From Qipengyuania xiamenensis (GTDB lineage: Bacteria > Pseudomonadota > Alphaproteobacteria > Sphingomonadales > Sphingomonadaceae): a stretch of 64,000 nt of DNA. The notes under the pieces are model-generated. The model was not told the origin of the DNA and did not search any database. It was given only the letters and a program-made list of their open reading frames with translations. Positions 25,871-34,019 of the stretch are shown one piece after another. Within the stretch, counting starts at the first letter, position 1. The number at the start of each line of letters is the position of its first letter. The stretch is from NCBI RefSeq assembly GCF_019711495.1, contig NZ_JAIGNM010000002.1:605036-669035 (forward strand), read 5' to 3'. The position numbers were made by a program, and so were the translations under genes.

Positions 25871-25955
25871 GCCTCCGTGGCGGAATTGGTAGACGCGCTC
25901 GACTCAAAATCGAGTTTCTTACGAAGTGCCGGTTCGAGTCCGGCCGGGGGTACCA
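25871..25955 (+). tRNA. tRNA-Leu (anticodon CAA)
   Basis: An 85-nt class II tRNA. Acceptor GCCTCCG pairs with CGGGGGT (first pair G-U), anticodon stem CTCGA/TCGAG with loop CTCAAAA gives CAA, there is a long variable arm, T-arm GCCGG/CCGGC, discriminator A and encoded CCA. Confidence 0.96.
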
Positions 25956-26047
25956 CCACTTTTTTCAGTCTCTGTGTAACTTTTCGCGCGCCCTTTCGAA
26001 TTGGGTCGCAAGGGTGCATTCTGCGCCTACCAGACAAGGGACTGACA

Positions 26048-26647
26048 ATGACCGATCGCGGCCTCATCAAGGGGCTTGCCGCCGTACTCCTCGTGACGGT
26101 GGCGAGCCAGATCTTCTACATCACGGTGGTGTCCGGATCGCCCAACGAGATGCTCCGCCCGGCGACGTGGTTCACCGAGCTCTTCGCTTTCTCAGCATCC
26201 GTGATCTTCGCCCTCGCACTGGCTGCGCGGCGCCCCGTGCAGGCCGCTGTCTGGTCGACCATTGCGCTCGCCGGAATTCTCAATGTGATCCAGGTCGGAA
26301 TGGGCCTGTCGATGTTCGCGCCCGCCATGGATGCTCAGGAAGCGGTCCCGCAACTCTTCCTCGCGATCCTCGCCGGTGCCTTCTTCTTCTATTTCCTCGC
26401 CAAGCTCCTGCTCGGGGTCGCGGCAATCGTCCTTGGGTATCAGGCGGTCCGTGCCGGGGGGCTCGCTTCGAGGGGCGCAGGTGGTTTCTCCATTGCTGCG
26501 GGCCTTGCCGCCATCGGCCTGTCGTTCTTCGCCATGATCGATTCCGAAAGCTGGACTTTCCCCGCAGGCGCGGCGGGAACGGCGGTGACGGCCCTGCTGG
26601 CACTCGTGCTGTTCCTGCAGCCTGCACAAAGCGCCCGGGAAGGCTGA
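26048..26647 (+). CDS. Multi-pass membrane protein, function unknown
   Basis: A 199-residue protein with about six hydrophobic helices (for example IKGLAAVLLVTVASQIFYITVV, TELFAFSASVIFALALAA, LFLAILAGAFFFYFLAKLLLGVAAIVLGY). The start at 26048 was chosen because MTDRGLIKGL immediately precedes the first helix; the longer frame from 25436 runs through tRNA-Leu and is spurious. No charged motif suggests a transport or catalytic family. It lies 44 bp before the anion transporter gene. Confidence 0.7.
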   Translation: MTDRGLIKGLAAVLLVTVASQIFYITVVSGSPNEMLRPATWFTELFAFSASVIFALALAARRPVQAAVWSTIALAGILNVIQVGMGLSMFAPAMDAQEAVPQLFLAILAGAFFFYFLAKLLLGVAAIVLGYQAVRAGGLASRGAGGFSIAAGLAAIGLSFFAMIDSESWTFPAGAAGTAVTALLALVLFLQPAQSAREG

Positions 26648-26691
26648 AACCCCTTGATATTCCGCCCGAGTGGTGAGACTTACCGCTCCGG

Positions 26692-28491
26692 ATGATCGGG
26701 ATCCCATCCTATCACGCGATGGCGGCAATGGCCGTCACAGTCGCAATGTTCGTCGCCTTTGCGCGCGGACGCATGTCCATCGAAATCATTTCGCTCCTGA
26801 CCATCGCGGTCATCGCGGTGGGCCTGTATTTCTTCCCGCTGGATGGCGCCCAGCCTACTGACGGGATCGCGCTCGCATTCTCCGGCTTCGGACATTACGC
26901 GCTGATCACCATCTGCGCGCTGATGATCCTCGGCAGGGGGCTGGTGGTTACGGGCGCGCTGGAACCTGCGGCGAGGTTCCTCGAGCGCATCTTCAAGTTC
27001 AACCTGCAGATCGGCCTGCTGTTTTCACTCGTGCTGGCCTTCGTGCTGTCGATGTTCGTCAACAACACGCCGGTGCTGGTCCTGCTGATCCCGATCTTCG
27101 TGACACTGGCGGCGCGCGGGGCGATGCCTGCCTCCAAGACCCTGATGCCGCTCAACGCCGCGTCGCTGATCGGCGGCCTTGCGACCACAATCGGTACTTC
27201 AACCAACATCCTTGTCGTATCGATCGCGGTCGATCTCGGCATGCCGATGATGGGCGTGTTCCATTTCACCCCCATCGTGCTGGCAGCTGCGCTGGTGGCC
27301 TTGCCCTATATCTGGCTGGTCATGCCCAAGATGCTCGACGACAACCGCGTCGAGCAGGTGCACGAGGCACGCAAGTTCTTCACCCGCCTGAGGGTCACGG
27401 AAAACAGCCTGCTCAACGGGCGCGAGCTCTCGCAAATCGCCTCGCGCCTGCCTGCCGGTATCGAATTCCATGACGTGAAGCCGGGGCTTTTCCGTCCGGG
27501 CCAGCGCATCAAGGTCTCGGGCACGCATGAAGCGATCGAGGAAGTGATCCAGGTCATGCGCGGCGAGGCTGCGCCGAGCTGGGTGCTCGAACGCATCAAC
27601 CGCGCGCATAACGAGACCGGTGAGGATATCCAGGTCGTCGAGATGACGGTCACCGCCGACAGCCGCCTGATCAGCCGTACGCTGCCCACCTCGGGCATTG
27701 CGGACCTGTACGGTGTGGCCGTGGTCGGCATCCATCGCCCCGAAACGCTGATCGGCCAGAAGGACCAGTATAGCGACGTCGGCGATATCCGGATGCGGGA
27801 AGGCGATGTGCTGCTGGTCATGGGACTGCAGCACGATCTCGAAAGTTTCGCGAACGGAGACAGCCTGTTGATGCTCGAAGGGCGCCGCGAGCTTCCGCGC
27901 CGCTCCAAGGCGTGGCTTGCGGCCGGTATCATGGGCGGTACCGTGGCTCTCGCGTCAGTCGGACTGCTGCCGATCGCCATCGCTTCGCTCGCAGGCGCGA
28001 TCCTCATGTTCCTGACCGGCTGCGTGAAGTTCGACCGTGTCGGGCGCGCGCTGTCGGCGCAGGTCATCGTCCTCGTGGCCGCCAGTATCGCCATCGGGCG
28101 CATCATCCTCGAAAGCGGGGCAGCGGCGTGGCTCGGGGAATTGCTGGCAGTGGGCCTCATCTACCTTTCCCCCGCAGCGGTCCTCGCAGCGATCATGCTG
28201 TTCGTGACGCTGCTCACCAATTTCGCCTCCAATGCGACTGCGGCAACGGTAGGCACCCCGATCGCTTTCGCGGTCGCAGCGCAGCTCGGCCTGCCGCCGG
28301 AGCCGCTGGTGCTGGCGGTTCTGTTCGGCTGCAACCTCTCCTATGCGACTCCGATTGCCTATCAGACGAACATGCTGATCATGTCCGAAGGCAGCTACGA
28401 TTTCGGCGACTATGTGAAGACCGGCGTGCCGCTAGTGCTGATTATGGTGACGGTGCTGTCGGCCGGCCTCGCGATCACTTACAGCCTATAG
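26692..28491 (+). CDS. SLC13-type anion transporter with central TrkA-C domains
   Basis: A 599-residue protein: an N-terminal block of about five membrane helices with the repeat signature MFVNNTPVLVLLIPIF and GGLATTIGTSTNILVVSI, a cytosolic region (about 215-390) with TrkA-C/RCK_C folds (HDVKPGLFRPGQRIKVSG; MREGDVLLVMGLQHDLESF), and a C-terminal block with NFASNATAATVGTPIA. This architecture is the DASS/SLC13-like group of Na+:sulfate or dicarboxylate symporters. The ligand cannot be told from sequence. The C-terminal signature TNFASNATAATVGTP is the duplicated counterpart of the first. Confidence 0.85.
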   Translation: MIGIPSYHAMAAMAVTVAMFVAFARGRMSIEIISLLTIAVIAVGLYFFPLDGAQPTDGIALAFSGFGHYALITICALMILGRGLVVTGALEPAARFLERIFKFNLQIGLLFSLVLAFVLSMFVNNTPVLVLLIPIFVTLAARGAMPASKTLMPLNAASLIGGLATTIGTSTNILVVSIAVDLGMPMMGVFHFTPIVLAAALVALPYIWLVMPKMLDDNRVEQVHEARKFFTRLRVTENSLLNGRELSQIASRLPAGIEFHDVKPGLFRPGQRIKVSGTHEAIEEVIQVMRGEAAPSWVLERINRAHNETGEDIQVVEMTVTADSRLISRTLPTSGIADLYGVAVVGIHRPETLIGQKDQYSDVGDIRMREGDVLLVMGLQHDLESFANGDSLLMLEGRRELPRRSKAWLAAGIMGGTVALASVGLLPIAIASLAGAILMFLTGCVKFDRVGRALSAQVIVLVAASIAIGRIILESGAAAWLGELLAVGLIYLSPAAVLAAIMLFVTLLTNFASNATAATVGTPIAFAVAAQLGLPPEPLVLAVLFGCNLSYATPIAYQTNMLIMSEGSYDFGDYVKTGVPLVLIMVTVLSAGLAITYSL

Positions 28492-28615
28492 GGCGCTTTC
28501 CTATTCGCGGGGACCGTGCCAGTCTCCGCGCGAAATGACCGGGATCTGCGGGGCAGGGGATTTCTTCCACTGGACCGTGTTCCATGTGTTCCATCCTGAG
28601 GGGGAAGCCCAGACG

Positions 28616-29959
28616 ATGTCCTATTTGCGTCCTACACACCTTGCCACCGCCTGCGCTGCTGCAGCGATCGCTTTCGCCAGCCCTGCACAGGCGAACGACC
28701 TGCGCGCCAGTCTCGAAGAAGACATGCCCGGCCTGATGGAGCTGTACCGAGACCTCCACGCCAATCCCGAGTTGAGCTTCGAGGAGCACGAAACCGCAGC
28801 CAAGCTCGCCGCACGGATGAGGGCGCTCGGGTTCGAGGTAACCGAAGGCGTCGGCCAGACCGGCGTCGTATCGGTCATGCGCAACGGTGACGGCCCTGTC
28901 GTCATGCTGCGTGCGGACATGGACGGCCTGCCTGTCATCGAACAAACCGGCCTGCCCTATGCGAGCAAGCGGACCGCCACGCCTGCCAGCGGCGTGACGA
29001 CCGGCGTGATGCATGCCTGCGGTCACGATACGCACATGGCCGGCTTCATCGGGGCCGCACAGCTCCTCGCAGAGCGCAAGGACGAGTGGCAGGGGACGCT
29101 GGTGATGATCCTGCAGCCTGCCGAGGAACTCGGACTGGGCGCGCTCGCCATGCTGGAAGACGGTCTCTACGAGCGCTTCCCCAAGCCGGATTACACGATC
29201 GCCTTTCATGACGCTGCCGCACCGGCCCCTGCTGGTACGATCGGCTACACGCCCGGTTACGCACTGGCGAATGTCGACAGCGTCGATATCACGGTCAAAG
29301 GGATCGGCGGGCACGGCGCCTATCCGCATACGACGGTCGATCCGATCGTGCTTGCAAGCGCGATCGTGATGAAGCTGCAGACCGTGGTGAGCCGCAACTC
29401 CTCGCCGCTCGACCCGGCGGTGATTACGGTCGGCAGCTTCCATGCCGGCGCCAAGCACAACATCATTTCGGATGAAGCCAAGCTCCAGCTGACGGTGCGC
29501 AGTTATTCGGACGAAAGCCGCAAGCTCCTGCTCGACGGCATCCGCCGCGTCGCGCAGGGCGAAGCGATCACAGCCGGTCTTCCGGCAGAACTCATGCCGG
29601 TCATCACGGTCGAGGATCCCTATACGCCCTCGACCTTCAACGATCCCGGTTTCAGCGAAGAACGCGCCGCAGCCTTCCGCGCCCGTTTCGGCGAGGATCG
29701 CGTGATGCAGTGGCCTGCGGTGATGGGCGGCGAGGACTTCAGCCAGTTCCGCCGCGCCGATCCCGAAGGCGTGAAATCGATGATCTTCTGGATCAGCGGT
29801 ACGCCTGCAGAGATGCTCACCGCGCTTGAGGAAGAGGGCAAGCCTTTGCCTTCGCTTCACTCGCCCTTCTGGGCGCCTGATGCCGAAGCGGTGGTGAAAA
29901 CCGGTGCCGAAGCCATGGCGAGCGCCGCGCTCGACCTGATGCCTGCCAACGGCGGCTGA
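28616..29959 (+). CDS. Exported M20-family amidohydrolase (hippurate-hydrolase-like)
   Basis: A 447-residue metallopeptidase-fold hydrolase with a signal peptide (start 28616, cleavage after SPAQA). Metal ligands and catalytic residues are in LRADMDGLPV, HACGHDTHMAGF, QPAEE (general-base Glu), and MGGEDFSQF; the lid domain contains GGHGAYPHTTVDP. Members split N-acyl or amide bonds of amino-acid conjugates. The signal peptide is notable since many relatives are cytosolic; it indicates a periplasmic role. An upstream ATG at 28535 would bury the signal peptide and is rejected. Confidence 0.87.
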   Translation: MSYLRPTHLATACAAAAIAFASPAQANDLRASLEEDMPGLMELYRDLHANPELSFEEHETAAKLAARMRALGFEVTEGVGQTGVVSVMRNGDGPVVMLRADMDGLPVIEQTGLPYASKRTATPASGVTTGVMHACGHDTHMAGFIGAAQLLAERKDEWQGTLVMILQPAEELGLGALAMLEDGLYERFPKPDYTIAFHDAAAPAPAGTIGYTPGYALANVDSVDITVKGIGGHGAYPHTTVDPIVLASAIVMKLQTVVSRNSSPLDPAVITVGSFHAGAKHNIISDEAKLQLTVRSYSDESRKLLLDGIRRVAQGEAITAGLPAELMPVITVEDPYTPSTFNDPGFSEERAAAFRARFGEDRVMQWPAVMGGEDFSQFRRADPEGVKSMIFWISGTPAEMLTALEEEGKPLPSLHSPFWAPDAEAVVKTGAEAMASAALDLMPANGG

Positions 29960-29973
29960 GGCCGGATAAATTG

Positions 29974-30009
29974 ACGGCTGCCGGAGTGTTGGGGCACTCC
30001 GGCAGCCGT
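29974..30009. terminator. Long hairpin after the M20 hydrolase gene
   Basis: A perfect 15-bp inverted repeat (29974-29988 and 29995-30009; ACGGCTGCC... and ...GGCAGCCGT) with a six-base loop, 14 bp after the stop. The downstream bases are TTCTCC, a weak U-tract. It lies between convergent genes and may serve both. Confidence 0.72.
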
Positions 30010-30082
30010 TTCTCCTCCCCAGGAGAACTTTAAAGAAGGGTGGTGTTTCTTGTCGGGCTAACGCTTCGCTGCTTGAGCCCGG

Positions 30083-30274
30083 TTAGCCGTCCGAAGGGAC
30101 GTAAGTGCCGAGGCGGTGGTGCAGGGCGTTGATCTTCGCCAGCTCCTCGCGGTCTTCCGTCTGGCGCGCGTAGCTTGTCAGGGCCGTGCGCAAGAGGCGG
30201 AAATCGGCAGTCGAGAACAGCGCGCGTGCGCGCCCGGGCTCGGTCTTCGGAGTGTCTTCGGTCATCGTAGTCAT
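30083..30274 (-). CDS. Small conserved protein downstream of isocitrate lyase
   Basis: A 63-residue soluble protein. The N-terminus is polar and disordered-looking (MTTMTEDTPKTEPG); the rest is helical (STADFRLLRTALTSYARQTEDREELAKINALHHRLGTY). It begins 11 bp after the aceA stop on the same strand, so it is probably co-expressed with isocitrate lyase and may relate to glyoxylate-shunt use. No recognised domain. Confidence 0.7.
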   Translation of the reverse strand: MTTMTEDTPKTEPGRARALFSTADFRLLRTALTSYARQTEDREELAKINALHHRLGTYVPSDG

Positions 30275-30285
30275 CCTTCCTCTCC

Positions 30286-31884
30286 TTACGCTGCTGCGAA
30301 CTGGTTCATGGTGTTGTCCTTGCCGCCGGCCTTGAGGGCCGCTTCACCGGCAAAGTATTCTTTGTGGTCATCGCCGATGTCCGAACCGGCCATGTTCTGG
30401 TGCTTCACGCAGGCGATACCCTGACGGATTTCCTCGCGCTGCACGTTCTTGACGTAACCGAGCATCGCCTGTTCGCCGAAGTACTCCTTGGCGAGATTAT
30501 CGGTGCTCAGCGCAGCCGTGTGATAGGTCGGCAGCGTGATGAGGTGGTGGAAGATGCCGGCACGCTTCGCGGCATCGGCCTGGAAGGTGCGGATCTTCTC
30601 GTCGGCTTCGGCGGCGAGTTCGGTGCCGTCGTAGTCGATGCTCATCAGTTTGGCGCGATCATAGCCCGACACGTCCTTGCCTTCGGCTTCCCACTTGTCG
30701 AAAATCTGCTGGCGGAAATTGAGCGTCCAGTTGAAGCTGGGCGAGTTGTTGTAGACCAGCTTGGCATTGGGGATCACCTCGCGGACACGGTCGACCATGC
30801 CGGCGATCTGTTCGACATGCGGCTTCTCGGTCTCGATCCACAGCAGGTCGGCACCGTTCTGGAGCGCGGTGATGCAGTCGAGCACGCAGCGGTCTTCACC
30901 CGTTCCGGCGCGGAACTGGTAGAGATTGCTGGGCAGGCGCTTGGGCGCAAGCAGCTTGCCGTCGCGGCTGATGAAGACCTGGCCATTGGTGATGTCTGCC
31001 GGATCGACTTCGTCGCAATCGAGGAAAGCGTTGTACTGGTCGCCGAGGTCACCCGGCTCCTTCGAGAAGGCGATCTGCTTGGTCAGGCCAGCGCCGAGGC
31101 TGTCCGTACGAGCAACGATGATGCCGTCAGGAACGCCCAGTTCGAGGAAGGCATAGCGGATCGCGCGGATCTTCTGGAGGAAGTCCTCGTGCGGAACGGT
31201 AACCTTCCCGTCCTGGTGGCCGCACTGCTTCTCGTCCGACACCTGGTTCTCGATCTGCAGCGCACAGGCGCCGGCCTCGATCATCTTCTTGGCGAGCAGG
31301 TAGGTCGCCTCGGCATTACCGAAACCGGCGTCAATATCGGCGATGATCGGCACGACATGCGTCTGGTGCTCGTCGATTTCCTTCAGCAGGCGGTGCGTGT
31401 TGACGGCATCGCCATTGGCCTTGGCTTCGTCGAGTTCGCGGAACATGCCGCCGAGCTCGCGTGCGTCGGCCTGCTTGAGGAAAGTGTAGAGTTCCTCGAT
31501 CAGCGCCGGAACGCTGGTCTTCTCGTGCATCGACTGGTCGGGCAGGGGACCGAATTCACTGCGCAGCGCGGCAACCATCCAGCCCGAGAGGTAGAGGTAA
31601 CGGCGCTTGGTGCTGCCGAAATGCTTCTTGATCGAGATCATCTTCTGCTGCGCGATGAACCCGTGCCAGCAACCGAGCGACTGCGTGTAGTTCGCCGGGT
31701 CCTTGTCATAGGCTTCCATGTCCTCGCGCATGATCTTCGCGGTGTAGCGCGCGATGTCGAGGCCGGTCGGGAAGCGGTTCTGGACAGCCATGCGAGCAGC
31801 GCTGGCAGCGTCGATGGCAGCCCAGCTGTCGCCGTTCTGGCCGATGGTCTCGTTCATCTGAGCGATGTGGCTCTGGTAGGTCAT
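30286..31884 (-). CDS. aceA: Isocitrate lyase (long, about 530-residue form)
   Basis: A 532-residue enzyme that splits isocitrate to glyoxylate and succinate, allowing growth on acetate or fatty acids. The catalytic loop reads EKQCGHQDGKVTVPHEDF, with cysteine in the K-x-C-G-H form, and VPIIADIDAGFGNAEATYLL carries the Mg2+-binding aspartates. Length matches the Pseudomonas-type long form rather than the 434-residue E. coli enzyme. The start at 31884 follows AGGAGAC; an upstream ATG at 31914 lacks support. Divergent from its likely regulator at 32040. Confidence 0.95.
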   Translation of the reverse strand: MTYQSHIAQMNETIGQNGDSWAAIDAASAARMAVQNRFPTGLDIARYTAKIMREDMEAYDKDPANYTQSLGCWHGFIAQQKMISIKKHFGSTKRRYLYLSGWMVAALRSEFGPLPDQSMHEKTSVPALIEELYTFLKQADARELGGMFRELDEAKANGDAVNTHRLLKEIDEHQTHVVPIIADIDAGFGNAEATYLLAKKMIEAGACALQIENQVSDEKQCGHQDGKVTVPHEDFLQKIRAIRYAFLELGVPDGIIVARTDSLGAGLTKQIAFSKEPGDLGDQYNAFLDCDEVDPADITNGQVFISRDGKLLAPKRLPSNLYQFRAGTGEDRCVLDCITALQNGADLLWIETEKPHVEQIAGMVDRVREVIPNAKLVYNNSPSFNWTLNFRQQIFDKWEAEGKDVSGYDRAKLMSIDYDGTELAAEADEKIRTFQADAAKRAGIFHHLITLPTYHTAALSTDNLAKEYFGEQAMLGYVKNVQREEIRQGIACVKHQNMAGSDIGDDHKEYFAGEAALKAGGKDNTMNQFAAA

Positions 31885-31968
31885 GGGTAGTCTCCTGTCC
31901 GTGTCGCCCCGCAATTGGCGGGCTGTTGCAGTGACAATGCGCGCTGGCAGGCGATTCGGGCAGGGAAA

Positions 31969-32040
31969 TTTACAAAATATCTTGTCAGAAAACCTAGTTT
32001 GGGCGTATTCGGTCTGTAAAGATGTAAAGGAATTTACAAA
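31969..32040. promoter_or_regulatory. Probable ScfR-type operator region between aceA and its regulator
   Basis: AATTTACAAA occurs twice (31967-31976 and 32031-32040). The second copy belongs to the palindrome TGTAAA-N4-TTTACA (32023-32038), preceded by another TGTAAAG (32015-32021). The palindrome overlaps the ribosome site (AAAGGA) and start codon of the regulator gene, so binding would directly block its own expression; the first copy is about 85-95 bp upstream of aceA. The half-sites resemble the TTTGCAAA-type targets I recall for RamB/PccR-like ScfR regulators. Confidence 0.6.
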
Positions 32041-33422
32041 TGGCCGAAGATGCCGTCCGCGCAGGCCCCGCGATCAAGCGGCTGCGAAAGCGCGAGAATC
32101 TGACCCAGGCGGCGATGGCTACGCGCCTGTCCATTTCACCGAGCTATCTCAACCTGATCGAGCGCAACCAGCGACCGGTCAGCGCGCGCGTGGTCATGGC
32201 GCTGGTCGAGCAGTTTGACTTCGATCCGCGCAGCATTCGCGAGGACGAAGCCATCGGCGGCCTCGACGGGCTGGTCCGCCGTTTTGCCGATGAACGCTTC
32301 GCGGATCTCGCGGTGGACCGCGATGAGCTCGATGAATTCCTCGCTACCTCGCCGCAAGTCGCTGCCGCTTTCGCGCGCCTGTACGACAAGGCAGGTACAG
32401 CGGCGCATCAGGAAGACAGCGCGCTCGCGGCCTCTCGGCGGGAAATCGAGAAGTGGCGCAATCATTTTGCCGACCTCGACCATGCTGCCGAGGAACTGGC
32501 CGACGAGATGCGCCTATCGCGCGGCGATATCGGATTGGCCCTGACCGAAAGGTTGCGCGAGCGTCACCAGTTCTCGGTCCGGATCCTGCCGCGCGAGGTC
32601 CTGCCCGACAGCCTCAGCCGGCTCGACCTGCATGCGCGGCAGGTCCAGCTTTCCGAAATGCTGGGGCCTGCATCGCGCAATTTCCAGCTGGCGCTCCAGA
32701 TCGCGCAGCTCGAGAAGGCGGACGCTATCCAGTCGATTGCACAAGGCGCACAGTTCGAGGACGAGGCCGCCCGCGCGCTCTTCAAGCGGCATCTCGACGG
32801 CTATTTCGCCGCTGCGCTGCTCATGCCCTACGGTCGCTTTCTGAGAGCCTGCGATGCAACCGGATATGACCTCCCTGTACTGGAGCGACGTTTCTCGGTC
32901 AGTTTCGAACAACTCGCTCACCGCCTCACGACATTGCAGCGTGTCGGCCAGCGCGGCCTGCCATTCTTCATGGTTCGGCTCGATCGTGCAGGGCAGTTCT
33001 CGAAAAGCTTCATGGGTGCGAGCACTGCCCGCTTCGCAAGTGAAGACGTCTCCTGTCCGCTCTGGGATGCGCATCGCGCGTTCGAGCGCGGGGGTGAGCT
33101 AGTGGTCCAGTACGTAAGCCTCGACGATGCCGGTGAGGGGCAGGGAGGTTGGCTCACCATGATGCGCAGTGTCGAGGGAAGCGGAGCGCCGGGCGAGGCG
33201 CGCTTCGTGGTCGCGGTCGGGATCGAGGCGGTGCTCGCCACCGATCTTGCGCAGGCGCGCGGGCTTTCCTTGCGGCCCAATGACGCGCAGCGCATCGGTC
33301 CGGGCTGTGCAGCATGTTTCCGTGAGGGATGTTCCCAGCGTTCGCTTCCGCCGAGCGGTCGGAAATTGCACTTCGACAGGATGCGCCGCGGAACTTCGCC
33401 CTTCGAATTCGGCGAGCGGTGA
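32040..33422 (+). CDS. ScfR/RamB-type XRE-family regulator (short-chain fatty-acyl regulator group)
   Basis: A 460-residue regulator. An N-terminal XRE helix-turn-helix (IKRLRKRENLTQAAMATRLSISPSYLNLIERNQRPVS, about residues 12-48), a middle region with an ImmA/IrrE-like fold, and a C-terminal DUF2083-like part ending with a cysteine cluster GPGCAACFREGCSQRSLPP. This arrangement is that of ScfR proteins, which sense short-chain acyl-CoA and control acetate, propionate or glyoxylate genes. Divergence from aceA fits exactly. Palindromic TGTAAA/TTTACA sites at its start codon suggest autoregulation. Confidence 0.88.
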   Translation: MAEDAVRAGPAIKRLRKRENLTQAAMATRLSISPSYLNLIERNQRPVSARVVMALVEQFDFDPRSIREDEAIGGLDGLVRRFADERFADLAVDRDELDEFLATSPQVAAAFARLYDKAGTAAHQEDSALAASRREIEKWRNHFADLDHAAEELADEMRLSRGDIGLALTERLRERHQFSVRILPREVLPDSLSRLDLHARQVQLSEMLGPASRNFQLALQIAQLEKADAIQSIAQGAQFEDEAARALFKRHLDGYFAAALLMPYGRFLRACDATGYDLPVLERRFSVSFEQLAHRLTTLQRVGQRGLPFFMVRLDRAGQFSKSFMGASTARFASEDVSCPLWDAHRAFERGGELVVQYVSLDDAGEGQGGWLTMMRSVEGSGAPGEARFVVAVGIEAVLATDLAQARGLSLRPNDAQRIGPGCAACFREGCSQRSLPPSGRKLHFDRMRRGTSPFEFGER

Positions 33423-33512
33423 ATTTTGCTGCGTTAACCTTCTTTGCTCGGAACCTGAACGCATGGCGCCGCGTTTTCGCCACATTCAAAGGTTCAGAAC
33501 TGGAATTTTCTT

Positions 33513-33806
33513 ATGACTGAAGAACGCATTACCGAAACCACCGATGCAGCCGGCAATACCCATACGACCCATACGGTTGTCACGGATAACGAGGGCCGCA
33601 GCGGCGGCACTTCGTGGGGGCTGATCATCATCCTTATCGTTCTTGCGATCGGCGCCTTCGTTGTCTTTTCGCAGATGAGCGATGCGGAAATCGCCAAGGA
33701 CGATGCCGTGGCCGGTGCAGCGGAGCAGGTTGGTGAAGCTGCCAACCAGGTCGGCGATGCCGCCCAGAATGCCGGCGAAGCTGTCGAGGAAGCCGTCGAG
33801 AACTGA
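33513..33806 (+). CDS. Small single-pass membrane protein with heptad-like tail
   Basis: A 97-residue protein: polar Thr-rich N-terminus, one membrane helix (SWGLIIILIVLAIGAFVVFSQM) and an Ala/Glu-rich tail built from four near-repeats of seven residues (AAEQVGE, AANQVGD, AAQNAGE, AVEEAVE). The tail would form an amphipathic helix or coiled coil, resembling LEA/apolipoprotein-like repeats. Followed by a terminator, so monocistronic. Function unknown. Confidence 0.75.
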   Translation: MTEERITETTDAAGNTHTTHTVVTDNEGRSGGTSWGLIIILIVLAIGAFVVFSQMSDAEIAKDDAVAGAAEQVGEAANQVGDAAQNAGEAVEEAVEN

Positions 33807-33836
33807 TCGGCGCCACTCCGGCAAAAACTGTCAGGC

Positions 33837-33870
33837 AGGGCGACGCTTCCTTGGGAAGGGTCGCCCTTTC
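33837..33870 (+). terminator. Terminator after the small membrane protein gene
   Basis: AGGGCGAC (33837-33844) pairs with GTCGCCCT (33860-33867), with an inner CTTCC/GAAGG extension, followed by TTTC. It lies 31 bp past the stop codon at 33806. Confidence 0.75.
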
Positions 33871-34019
33871 TGCATCCAAATGCTGTAAAATTTACCGACA
33901 GTTCACCCTTTGCGGGTAGTTAAGGAAGGGTATCGATCAACCTTCCGGACGCTCGCAATGACCCGCGCCTGCTACCAGTTCCTGCCGATTGCCGCGCCCG
34001 GGCGTGGAGGCCGTGCCTG

